NCBI GenBank assembly: GCA_024644775.1
Contig: JAHEHB010000066.1
Location: forward strand, 1 to 16,974
Origin: Deltaproteobacteria bacterium
GTDB taxonomy: Bacteria; Desulfobacterota; Desulfobacteria; Desulfobacterales; SURF-15
Reading direction: 5' to 3'
Length of the DNA: 16,974 bases
Of the stretch, positions 5,921-14,289 are shown in pieces. A program made the translations under genes and the position numbers. The notes beneath the pieces are model-generated. The model did not search any database. It was not told the origin of the DNA and worked only from the letters and a program-made list of their open reading frames with translations. The stretch's first letter is position 1; the number at the start of each line of letters is the position of its first letter.

Positions 5921-6700
5921 ATGCCCAGAAAAAAACTCATGTTACTTTTTTTGTTGATAACCGTCATCGTCTGCCGATTTTCCTTTGCACAATCGTATGA
6001 AGCGGAAATCAGCCCGGCAGGGGACGAGTTTACCTTCGTGAGAATCCAGTATGATAATGCCGACGGCGGCTCAGAGGATGGTGATTACTGGGGGCCACGC
6101 CAAACCTGGGCCGTTGACTATCCGGCTGCGGATCACAATTTTCTCCGTGGTGTTAGACGGTTGACCCATATCCATATCAATAAAAACCCCATGATCCTGC
6201 GCCTCGATGATGATCGAATTTTCGAGTATCCCTTCCTCTACATGCTTGAAATGGGTCGAAGAGGGGGGCCGTCTTTTACCGAAAAAGAAATTCAAAATCT
6301 CCGTGAATATCTCTTACGCGGCGGTTTCCTTTTTATTGATGATTTCTGGGGAACCTGGCAATGGGATACTTTTTATCGTGCCTTTTCCAGAGTATTTCCG
6401 CAAAGGTCGGTAGCGGATCTCGATAGAGGGCATCATATTTTTCATTGTTTCTATGACATCGATGGCCCTCAGATGATTCCAAGAATTTTTAACCCTGATA
6501 ACTATCCTGAACAGGACGTGGATCGGCCGTTCAACCGAGCGGTCCTCGATGACGATGGCCGGGTAATGGTTCTGATCAACTGGAATTCCGACATGGGAGA
6601 TGGATGGGAGCATACCTATCATCCGGCGTATCCGACGAAATTCGCCAATATGGCTTACAAACTTGGGATTAACTATCTCATATACGCGTTAACGCATTAG
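5921..6700 (+). CDS. Secreted DUF4159 protein, copy 2
   Basis: This 259-residue protein begins with a signal peptide (M-P-R-K-K, then hydrophobic L-M-L-L-F-L-L-I-T-V-I-V, with cleavage near S-F-A-Q). Its body parallels copy 1 block by block: F-E-Y-P-F-L-Y, L-R-G134-G-F-L-F-I-D-D141-F-W-G, H-I-F-H-C176-F-Y-D, M-G-D-G-W-E-H-T and A-Y-K-L-G-I-N-Y-L-I-Y. Copy 1 has an extra insert near T-W-N-F-G-W-G-F, so the copies differ between the conserved Cys and the C-terminal block. The start ATG is supported by the signal peptide; GCAGG 7 nt upstream, contributed by the repeat tail, is the only ribosome-site candidate. It is followed after 30 bp by moxR, which fits operon membership. A role as a secreted partner of the vWA proteins is inferred from context. 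Confidence 0.85.
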   Translation: MPRKKLMLLFLLITVIVCRFSFAQSYEAEISPAGDEFTFVRIQYDNADGGSEDGDYWGPRQTWAVDYPAADHNFLRGVRRLTHIHINKNPMILRLDDDRIFEYPFLYMLEMGRRGGPSFTEKEIQNLREYLLRGGFLFIDDFWGTWQWDTFYRAFSRVFPQRSVADLDRGHHIFHCFYDIDGPQMIPRIFNPDNYPEQDVDRPFNRAVLDDDGRVMVLINWNSDMGDGWEHTYHPAYPTKFANMAYKLGINYLIYALTH

Positions 6701-6730
6701 CCCAAAATATACGGGTACCAAGGAGAAATT

Positions 6731-7774
6731 ATGGCAGAGACGATTGTACCGATTATCAGCTTACAGAAAGAAACACCGGACGATCTTGCGCTGGTGGATC
6801 GGATGAAGGAAGGCCGGGAAAAAATTATTAATGAACTCAAAAAAGTCATTATCGGCCAAGATGACGTGATTCAGGAAGTCCTCATTGCGCTGTTTTCCGG
6901 TGGACACTGCTTGATTACCGGCGTTCCCGGCCTGGCGAAAACCCTGCTTATCAAAACAATCGCGGACATCACACGGTTGCAGTTCAATCGGATCCAGTTT
7001 ACACCCGATCTGATGCCGGCCGATGTAATTGGCACCGAATTGATGATAGAAGACCCTTCGACGAACCGAAGGAGACTGAAATTTGTCAAAGGACCCATCT
7101 TTGCCAACATCCTACTGGCGGATGAGATCAACAGAACCCCTCCGAAAACGCAATCTGCGCTGCTGGAAGCCATGGAAGAACAGCAGGTCACTGCTGCCGG
7201 TACCACCCATAAACTCGATCGACCCTTTTTTGTTTTGGCAACCCAGAACCCCATCGAACTCGAAGGAACCTATCCTTTGCCCGAAGCCCAACTGGATCGG
7301 TTTATGTTTAAAATATTGATTGATTACCTACCGGCAGAGGAAGAAATCATTGTGGTGAACAACACCACGCAAATCACCGAAACTGCTGTAGAGCCTTTTC
7401 TGACGGGAAAAGATATTCTGGATTTTCAATACATCGCCCATCAGGTGCCCTTGGCTGAAGCCGTGGTCCGGTATGCCGTGCAGCTGGTCGGTGCCAGCCG
7501 GCCGAGCAACCCAAGTGCTCCCGACTTTGTCAAGGAGTGGGTCAGCTGGGGAGCGGGTATCCGGGCTTCCCAGAATTTGATTCTGGGTGGAAAGGTACGG
7601 GCGTTGCTCAACGGTCGTTTCAACGTATCCTATGAAGATGTCCGGGCACTGGCACACCCAGTCTTACGACACCGAATTATTGTTAATTTTCATGCAGAAG
7701 CCGAACGGGTGGATACGACCCAAATCATCGATAGGCTTTTGGAAGCCGTCCCGGAACCCGATTCCGGGCTCTAA
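6731..7774 (+). CDS. moxR: MoxR-family AAA+ ATPase
   Basis: This 347-residue protein has no signal or membrane segment, so it is cytoplasmic. The Walker A motif is G64-V-P-G-L-A-K-T71 and Walker B is I-L-L-A-D131-E132. Sensor 1 is T-Q-N173-P, a candidate arginine finger lies in L-P-E-A-Q-L-D-R190, and the C-terminal lid has a sensor-2-like G-G-K-V-R-A-L-L near residue 288. The V-I-I-G-Q-D-D entry to the ATPase core is also typical. MoxR proteins form ring ATPases believed to act as chaperones for the assembly or activation of protein complexes, with vWA proteins as adaptors. It has a good ribosome site (AAGGAG, 5 nt before ATG), and the next gene begins within 20 bp, so these are almost certainly co-translated. 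It looks like the MoxR-proper/Bat type rather than RavA or NorQ, judged from the neighbours. Confidence 0.95.
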   Translation: MAETIVPIISLQKETPDDLALVDRMKEGREKIINELKKVIIGQDDVIQEVLIALFSGGHCLITGVPGLAKTLLIKTIADITRLQFNRIQFTPDLMPADVIGTELMIEDPSTNRRRLKFVKGPIFANILLADEINRTPPKTQSALLEAMEEQQVTAAGTTHKLDRPFFVLATQNPIELEGTYPLPEAQLDRFMFKILIDYLPAEEEIIVVNNTTQITETAVEPFLTGKDILDFQYIAHQVPLAEAVVRYAVQLVGASRPSNPSAPDFVKEWVSWGAGIRASQNLILGGKVRALLNGRFNVSYEDVRALAHPVLRHRIIVNFHAEAERVDTTQIIDRLLEAVPEPDSGL

Positions 7775-7790
7775 ATGGATGGAACCACCG

Positions 7791-8699
7791 ATGGCTCAGG
7801 AAATCAAATTGCTGGATCCCACCGTATTGGCGAGTATCTCAAACCTTGAACTTCGGGCCAGATTCGCCGTCGAGGGGTTCCTCAGCGGACTTCACCGAAG
7901 CCCTTATCGTGGTTTCAGCGTCGATTTTTCCGAATACCGACACTACCATCCGGGCGACGACATTCGACACATCGACTGGAAGCTGTTTGCCCGTTCAGGG
8001 GAACACTACATCAAACAATACGAAGAAGAGACCAACGTTCGGTGTTACATTTTTCTGGATTGCAGCGCATCCATGGGATATGGCTCAGCAGAGGTCACCA
8101 AACTGGAATATGCCAGAACCCTCGCCTCGGCCCTCGCCTATTTCATGATAAACCAGCGGGATGCGGTGGGTCTGATTACCTTTGATCACAAAATTATGGA
8201 CTACTTGCCCTCCCGGTATCGTCAGGGGCATCTGATGCATCTCCTGCGGGCGTTGGCCAATATAACGTTGGGCGAGCAGACCAACCTCTCACGGCCCATA
8301 ACCGACCTGGCTGTCAGTTTTCAGCGTAAGGGCTTGATCATTCTCATCAGCGATCTGCTGGATGACCCGGAATCAGACGACCGGGAATCGATCATCAAGG
8401 GCCTGCAGCACCTGCGGTTTAAAGGCAATGACATTATTGTATTTCATGTGCTGGACCCCGCGGAACTGACCTTTCCTTTCGATCGCTATTCCGAGTTTGA
8501 AGACGCAGAAAGCCATGAGATCCTCAAAGCGGCGCCGCACGTGGTACGGGAGGCCTATCTTAAAGAACTTGAAAACTTTTGTGAGTTTTATCGACGGAAA
8601 TGCCGGGCGAACGGAATTGACTACTCACTGTTAAATACTGCAGAACCGCTGAACTTGGCGTTATCCGCTTACCTTTCAAAGCGAGCGAAAAGCTTTTAA
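7791..8699 (+). CDS. DUF58 protein with vWA-like domain
   Basis: The protein has 302 residues from the ATG at 7791. The in-frame ATG at 7779 (306 residues) is nearly as likely. An open frame extends upstream to 7587 but overlaps moxR and reads as non-protein, so it was trimmed. The family signature is clear: Y-R-G-F-S-V-D-F-S-E-Y-R, then H-P-G-D-D-I-R-H-I-D-W-K at about 53-64, followed by a vWA-like core with D90-x-S92-x-S94, T164 and D188, a complete metal-ion adhesion site. No membrane segment is seen, so it is probably a cytoplasmic partner that links MoxR to the membrane vWA proteins. DUF58 directly after moxR is a standing arrangement in many bacteria. The biochemical role is inferred from that association. 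Confidence 0.92.
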   Translation: MAQEIKLLDPTVLASISNLELRARFAVEGFLSGLHRSPYRGFSVDFSEYRHYHPGDDIRHIDWKLFARSGEHYIKQYEEETNVRCYIFLDCSASMGYGSAEVTKLEYARTLASALAYFMINQRDAVGLITFDHKIMDYLPSRYRQGHLMHLLRALANITLGEQTNLSRPITDLAVSFQRKGLIILISDLLDDPESDDRESIIKGLQHLRFKGNDIIVFHVLDPAELTFPFDRYSEFEDAESHEILKAAPHVVREAYLKELENFCEFYRRKCRANGIDYSLLNTAEPLNLALSAYLSKRAKSF

Positions 8700-8710
8700 C
8701 GGATTATCCC

Positions 8711-10768
8711 ATGTCATTTCTATCGCCATGGTTTCTCTTGGGTCTTATTGGTGTCGGCATACCGCTGGCAATCCATTTGATTCGAAGGGAAAAAGCCGTC
8801 AAGATTCTCTTTAGTACCGTTCGGTTCCTGAAAAACGCCCCCAAGAAGACAACCTTTACCCATCGGTTTCAGCAGTGGCTCCTGATGTTGATACGGGTTG
8901 CCATTGTGGCACTGTTGGCGATTGCCTTTGCGCGTCCCTTGATCTCCGGAACAGCCACCACATGGATGGGAAACGCACTTCAATCCACCGTAATCCTTCT
9001 GGATACCTCCATGAGCATGCGGTATGGAAGCTATTTTGAGCGGGCCAAAAAGGAAGCCATGGAGATTTTGCGCGGGATGAAGACCGGAGATGAAGCGGCG
9101 ATCATTGCATTTTCAGACGGCAATGATCGGGTCAAAGAGTTAACAACTGACCGAGCAGATTTGGAGAGCTTCCTAAAAACTATTGATTCCCCGGGTTACA
9201 ACGCTACCCGATGCCTTCCGGCGTTTCGCCTTGCCGACCAGATGTTAAGCGCGTCGCGTTATCCGAGTAAAACCATCTACCTGATCTCCGATTTTCAGCG
9301 TCATGCCTATGAAACGCCCGATGGTCAGTGGCGATTAAGCCCCGGTGTCCGGTTTGACGGTATTCAAATTGCAGACAAAGAGACCACCAACCTGGCGGTA
9401 ACACATGTGAAATATCCCCAACAACTCATTGAGGACAGAGAAAATCACATCATACAGGCACAGGTACAAAACCTGGGGACACAATCCGTGCCAACGGCTC
9501 GCGTATCCATTCGCATCGATGATAAAACCGTGGCAGCCAAAATGATCGAATTTAAGGATCAAACAGAGGTCGAGGTGGGGTTTCCGGTAACTTTCAGAAA
9601 CCGGGAAATGCATTTAGGGGTTGTATCCGTCGAAGACGACGGGCTTGATGCCGATAATCATTATTACTTTACAACCCGCGCTTTGTCCCCGGTAAAGATT
9701 CTTTGTGTCACCAATGCAGCCACGCGCAACTGGTACGAGGATGACAGCTACTGGTTTCGTCTTGCTCTGGGCAAACCAAATGGTTCGTCCTTTCACCTTA
9801 CCACCGTTCGACCGAAGCGTTTCGATCCGGCTGAGTTGGACGCCCATGATGTACTCGTGCTGATGAACGTCGGGGAGCTTGAGCCGGCCCAGATACAGGG
9901 GGTCCAGGCTTATGTTGAAACAGGCGGGGGTCTGTTGCTTGCACCGGCGGATCGTGTCGATAATCGCACCTTTAATCGGCTGTTTGGCAAAGTGAGCCCT
10001 GCTGTCTTTTTGCAAAAATCGCAAAAATCGGTCCGTAACGATCATGATTTTATGACCGTCACAGAGATAAATGACCGACATCCCATTTTTAGATCTCTTG
10101 GACCAAGAGAACGTATCGATTTCAGTGGAACCCGTTTCCGGGTATACTGGACAGCAGACCCCATCAAAGGCAGTATCGTGCACATGGAATTGGACAATGG
10201 CGCCCCGGTCCTTCTGGAAAGAAAAATCGGGAAAGGTCGCGTGCTCCTGTTTACATCTTCCCTGGATACGGAATGGAATAATCTTCCCTTGCAGCCGTTT
10301 TATCTGCCCCTGATACACGAAACCCTTCGTTACCTGGCTCAGCGGGAGGATGAAAAATTTTCCTATCGTATCGGCGAACCGGTGCCACTAAGGATATCCT
10401 CGGGAAAACTCGTCCATGTCGTCGATCCCCGCGGTAGAGAGGTCGACTTGGCGTTCGCACCCGGAAAGCTTCCCTTTTATACGGCTACCCGGGATCCCGG
10501 TGTTTACGCAATCCACGCCGTTAATTTTAAGAAACATATAGTGGTCAATACACCCGTGAAAGAATCTGATCTGACGGCCGTGGATCCGGCATCCATTCGA
10601 CAAATGGTTATAAATCCCGATTCGAAGCCGACAGGTTCTACGGAAGCATCAATTGCCGTGTACAACGCACAGAAGGAACATTCGCAACGCATATGGTGGT
10701 GGCTGCTTTTACTGGTATTCATTTTGGCGGTGGGGGAAACATTACTGGCCAATCGAACCTATAGATAA
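8711..10768 (+). CDS. BatA-like membrane vWA protein with GATase-like region
   Basis: This is a 685-residue protein. The N-terminus (F-L-S-P-W-F-L-L-G-L, P-L-A-I-H-L-I-R-R-E, about residues 1-80) is the BatA/aerotolerance-type N-terminal module with two membrane segments (about 5-24 and 56-76). A vWA domain follows with an intact MIDAS: D98-T-S100-M-S102, T166 and D194. Residues about 240-320 look like a beta-rich CARDB/Ig-like spacer, and about 327-540 like a GATase/DUF4159-related fold (V-K-I-L-C-V-T, then E-T-G-G-G-L-L-L-A). The nucleophile expected of a true amidotransferase is not evident. A last membrane segment lies at about 661-678. The bulk is expected to face the periplasm. It begins 11 bp after the DUF58 gene. 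Bat proteins were named for aerotolerance in Bacteroides; that role need not apply here. Confidence 0.85.
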   Translation: MSFLSPWFLLGLIGVGIPLAIHLIRREKAVKILFSTVRFLKNAPKKTTFTHRFQQWLLMLIRVAIVALLAIAFARPLISGTATTWMGNALQSTVILLDTSMSMRYGSYFERAKKEAMEILRGMKTGDEAAIIAFSDGNDRVKELTTDRADLESFLKTIDSPGYNATRCLPAFRLADQMLSASRYPSKTIYLISDFQRHAYETPDGQWRLSPGVRFDGIQIADKETTNLAVTHVKYPQQLIEDRENHIIQAQVQNLGTQSVPTARVSIRIDDKTVAAKMIEFKDQTEVEVGFPVTFRNREMHLGVVSVEDDGLDADNHYYFTTRALSPVKILCVTNAATRNWYEDDSYWFRLALGKPNGSSFHLTTVRPKRFDPAELDAHDVLVLMNVGELEPAQIQGVQAYVETGGGLLLAPADRVDNRTFNRLFGKVSPAVFLQKSQKSVRNDHDFMTVTEINDRHPIFRSLGPRERIDFSGTRFRVYWTADPIKGSIVHMELDNGAPVLLERKIGKGRVLLFTSSLDTEWNNLPLQPFYLPLIHETLRYLAQREDEKFSYRIGEPVPLRISSGKLVHVVDPRGREVDLAFAPGKLPFYTATRDPGVYAIHAVNFKKHIVVNTPVKESDLTAVDPASIRQMVINPDSKPTGSTEASIAVYNAQKEHSQRIWWWLLLLVFILAVGETLLANRTYR

Positions 10769-10785
10769 TAGCCACCATCAATAAT

Positions 10786-10790
10786 GGAGG
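10786..10790 (+). promoter_or_regulatory. GGAGG ribosome binding site that decides the next start
   Basis: GGAGG lies 5 nt before the ATG at 10796. It partly overlaps the earlier in-frame ATG at 10784, which has no ribosome site of its own. The start at 10796 is therefore preferred, giving a protein four residues shorter. Confidence 0.7.
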
Positions 10791-10795
10791 CATCC

Positions 10796-13700
10796 ATGTC
10801 TTCACGATCCATCGAAATATTGAATGAAAAAATTCGCAGGGTCCAGCGTCGCCGGAAGTGGATATTCACGCTGCGACAGATTAGTTTTAAATTTGCTGCC
10901 TTTGTGGCCCTTTTTCTGATTCTCGGGTTCATCGAGTTTCGATTCGGGTTTACGCTCAAGGGGCATATCCTGTTGTTTTGCCTACTATTGCTGGGTACCG
11001 GTATTCTATCCGTTTGGTTTTTCCGTGCCATCCGGCGATATTCCGGCGATGAACTGAAGCTGGCACAATATGTGGAGGATCATATTCCGGAGCTTCAGCA
11101 GCGGCTCTTGACCTCAATGGAGTACCAGCGGAAAGAAAAACAGGGATTTTCCCAGCAACTGCTGGAAAAACTATGGGAAGATGCGCGCAGGCAGGTTCAA
11201 TCCCGAAAAATTGAGAAGGTCGCATCCACTCGCAGCGTATGGCCCGCTGCAGGTGCCGCTCTTTTGATGCTATGTATTGTGTTCATTATCAGCCGGAGCC
11301 TACCCGATTTCAACCGGACCAGCCGCCAGATCCTTTGGCCCTGGACTCATCTGACAAAATCACCAATCCCCTCCCAGATGCTCGCCGTTGAGCCGGGAGA
11401 TATCCGCATCCGGCGTGGAGAAGATGTAACCGTCGTCGCCACTGTGCATCGGAATGCTCCAAAAAACATTTATCTATATGTTCAGGCTGCGGGAGGAGGT
11501 GATTGGCGGAAAAATCCAATGACCGGGGAAAATGATGATAATACGAACAGGTACCTGCATTTTCTTTCTTCGGTACGAGAGGATCTTATCTATTATGTGG
11601 ATATCGGGCGAAACCGCTCAAAAGAATACCGGATTTCTGTCTTTGATATGCTTCGCGTTGAAAGGATCGATGTTTTATACGACTACCCGGATTACACCGG
11701 CCTGGCATCCAAAATTGAAGAAAACAGTGGTGATGTGGTTGCACCCAAAGGAACTAAAATCACATTGCGGGTTACCTTTAATAGACCCATAGACCAGGCA
11801 GGCCTCCGGTTCAGTGAAGGCGTTGAGGTCAACCTGTCCGCAGAGGGAACCGTGGCCACCGGTTCATTTACCGTAAAAACAGATACCACCTATACCATCA
11901 ACGCTACGGAACAGCATCCGGAGAAGGAACAGTTTGAAAAAAGCGACCCCATCGAATATTTCGTACAATCGATTCCGGACGCACCACCGGAACTGGATTT
12001 GGTACTGCCCGGAAAAGACCGGCAGGTCATGCCCCTTGAAGAGGTGCCCATCGCCGCAGTTGCCGGAGATGACTATGGCCTGACAAAATTCGTGTTAAAC
12101 TACAGTGTTGCCGGGAGGGGTGATCATGAGGTCTCCTTTCTGAAAGCGACAAAACGCCAAAAAAGCATCGCCGTGGACGGAAAGACCCTCATCTATCTTG
12201 AAGACCTGGCTGTAACACCCGGAGATTTCGTTACCTTTCACCTAGCGGCAGTGGACAACAATGCCATCGATGGACCTACCGAGGTTTTCTCGGATATTTA
12301 CTTTCTTCAGGTGATCCCCACAGATGAAGAATTTCGCAAGGCCCCGCAACAGGCTGGGGGAGGAGGCGCGGGTGGCATGTCGGGCGGTATGCGACCGCAG
12401 CAATCAAGCGCCCTTGTTGAAAATCAAAAACGTATAATTGCTGCCACCTGGAAATTACTGAAGCGCGAAAAAACCGCGCCAACGGAAACGCTTGAAAAAG
12501 ATATCAAGATTGTTGCCGAATCCCAGCAAAAAGTGCTGCAACGCACCCGCATGTCGCTCCGGCGACTGACGGAACGGTTCTCTTTTTCGGATGAGAGTTA
12601 TGACCGTGCAGTCACACACCTAAAAAACGGGGTGACTCACATGGAAGCCGCAATAGAAAAACTCCAAAAAGCGCAATTGAAAGAAGCACTCGGCCCCGAA
12701 ACAGCGGCGCTTCAAGCCATACTAAAGGCGGAAGCCGAAAGTCGTATCACACAAATTATGGCATCTCGTATGGGTGGCGGTTTTGGAAACGGAGCGCAGA
12801 ATCTGCGAGAACGTGAGGATCTCAGAAAACTGTTTGAGATGGAAATGGGCCGTTTGGAAAACCGATATGAACTGCCTCCTCAGGCAAAAACCCGGCGGCA
12901 GCAGCCGGAACAAGAGGATATTTTTAAAAAATTGCAGGATCTCGCCAGCCGACAAGAGCGCCTCAATCGTGCACAACGGGATCTTGCCCAACGACAGGAT
13001 CGGCTAACCGAAGAACAGAAAAGACGGCGCTTGGAACAACTTCGCAGAGAGCAGGAAATGTTGAGACGACAATCGGCAGCGCTCTCCCGGCGCATGTCTC
13101 GTCTCGCCCAGCGCTCCAATGATCCATCTGATGATCAACAGTGGGCACATCGTCAACAGCAATTGGATCAAGCGGCCCGTCAAATGCAAGAAGCGATTCA
13201 AAGCCTTCTTCGACGGAATCTGGATATGGCTGCGTCTAAAGGGCAAAAAGCGTTGGAAAATCTCAGGCAGCCGAAAAAACAAACCCCATCCGGACAACCC
13301 GCCATGCTGTCTGATCTCATAAATACCTTGGGCAGAAAAGCCGAGGAACTGAACGCGCAGGAAAAGCAAATTCAAAAAAATCTTGAGAAGGCCGTTCGAG
13401 AACAGATCGACAAGGCGCCCTCACAAAAAATAGAAGATCTCAAGATAGCCAAGGAAAAAATGAAGCAGGATCTTACAGAGATAGAGGCGTTGTTGAGAGC
13501 GGTCGGCATCCAGGGAAAGCGGATTCGACCGGAGACGACAGACAAAGCCGTCGACACCTTACGATTGCTGAAGCGCGAACGGGTGAAAGATCAGATCGAA
13601 GAGAGTCAAGAAATGCTTTCCCAGGGACAATTGGGCCTCTCTGTTGAAAAGGAAAAGCGTATCGGTCAGTCCATCCATCGAATCAGCAAAAAACTTCAGG

Positions 13701-14281
13701 ATCTTGGAGGTGACGACCGCAAATCAAAAAAGAATCCGATCTATCAGGCCCATAAAGCCGCCTCCGATGCTGAAAGCATGCGCCGGGAACTGGAAATGCT
13801 TCAGCGACAAATAGACGCGCTTCGAAACAGCAACCAAAGAAGAGAAAAAGCAGTGTCAGGGGCAGAAAAGCAGCCATCGACCCAACAGGGCAGAGGTCCA
13901 AACGATCGTTCGGGGGGTCGTTCGGCGGAGCGTGGTTCGAACCTGAAACCGATGCGGGAACGTCTTCAAAATATCCAGCGATATGCTCAAGGTCTTCTTC
14001 AACCCTGGGCGCAGGGGGAATCCTGGTCTGTCAATGCCCGCTCGATTCATCGAAAATTGACTCAAAAAGAGATTGAAGATTTTTTAAGCCAGCCGGATCT
14101 TTGGAAACAACTCCTGGAGGATGTCCGAGAGCTTGAATCGGCGCTTCGCTCCCGGGCAGAAATTCTCAAGTTCAAAGAGAATCTCTTTTTGAATCGAGAA
14201 AATCAGCTCCCAACCGATTACCGGCAACTGATTGAAGAATACTATCGGAATTTGTCAAAGATAACCGATAACTTGAATTAG
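10796..14281 (+). CDS. Large DUF4175-like membrane protein with periplasmic beta region and coiled coil
   Basis: This is a 1161-residue protein (1165 if the ATG at 10784 is used). Three membrane segments lie near the N-terminus (about 31-48, 56-76 and 149-168), separated by a charged helical stretch. Residues about 185-515 form a beta-rich region with D-Y-P-D-Y-T-G-L near 300 and D-D-Y-G-L near 425, motifs I associate with DUF4175-type proteins of this operon class. A glycine linker (G-G-G-A-G-G-M-S-G-G-M, about 522-532) leads to some 560 residues that are almost all helical and rich in Q, R, E and K, and are very likely coiled coil. These include a Q/R-dense part near 700-790 and a polar linker near 1020-1045. 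No catalytic motif was seen, so it is probably a scaffold. It sits 27 bp after the BatA-like gene and 8 bp before the next gene. The family name is held with moderate confidence; the architecture is certain. Confidence 0.75.
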   Translation: MSSRSIEILNEKIRRVQRRRKWIFTLRQISFKFAAFVALFLILGFIEFRFGFTLKGHILLFCLLLLGTGILSVWFFRAIRRYSGDELKLAQYVEDHIPELQQRLLTSMEYQRKEKQGFSQQLLEKLWEDARRQVQSRKIEKVASTRSVWPAAGAALLMLCIVFIISRSLPDFNRTSRQILWPWTHLTKSPIPSQMLAVEPGDIRIRRGEDVTVVATVHRNAPKNIYLYVQAAGGGDWRKNPMTGENDDNTNRYLHFLSSVREDLIYYVDIGRNRSKEYRISVFDMLRVERIDVLYDYPDYTGLASKIEENSGDVVAPKGTKITLRVTFNRPIDQAGLRFSEGVEVNLSAEGTVATGSFTVKTDTTYTINATEQHPEKEQFEKSDPIEYFVQSIPDAPPELDLVLPGKDRQVMPLEEVPIAAVAGDDYGLTKFVLNYSVAGRGDHEVSFLKATKRQKSIAVDGKTLIYLEDLAVTPGDFVTFHLAAVDNNAIDGPTEVFSDIYFLQVIPTDEEFRKAPQQAGGGGAGGMSGGMRPQQSSALVENQKRIIAATWKLLKREKTAPTETLEKDIKIVAESQQKVLQRTRMSLRRLTERFSFSDESYDRAVTHLKNGVTHMEAAIEKLQKAQLKEALGPETAALQAILKAEAESRITQIMASRMGGGFGNGAQNLREREDLRKLFEMEMGRLENRYELPPQAKTRRQQPEQEDIFKKLQDLASRQERLNRAQRDLAQRQDRLTEEQKRRRLEQLRREQEMLRRQSAALSRRMSRLAQRSNDPSDDQQWAHRQQQLDQAARQMQEAIQSLLRRNLDMAASKGQKALENLRQPKKQTPSGQPAMLSDLINTLGRKAEELNAQEKQIQKNLEKAVREQIDKAPSQKIEDLKIAKEKMKQDLTEIEALLRAVGIQGKRIRPETTDKAVDTLRLLKRERVKDQIEESQEMLSQGQLGLSVEKEKRIGQSIHRISKKLQDLGGDDRKSKKNPIYQAHKAASDAESMRRELEMLQRQIDALRNSNQRREKAVSGAEKQPSTQQGRGPNDRSGGRSAERGSNLKPMRERLQNIQRYAQGLLQPWAQGESWSVNARSIHRKLTQKEIEDFLSQPDLWKQLLEDVRELESALRSRAEILKFKENLFLNRENQLPTDYRQLIEEYYRNLSKITDNLN

Positions 14282-14289
14282 TTTAGACA

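Noticed and set aside
7587..7790. Upstream extension of the DUF58 frame
   Set aside because: It overlaps moxR by nearly 190 bp, and its translation has no similarity to DUF58 proteins. Homology-like sequence starts at M-A-Q-E-I-K from 7791.
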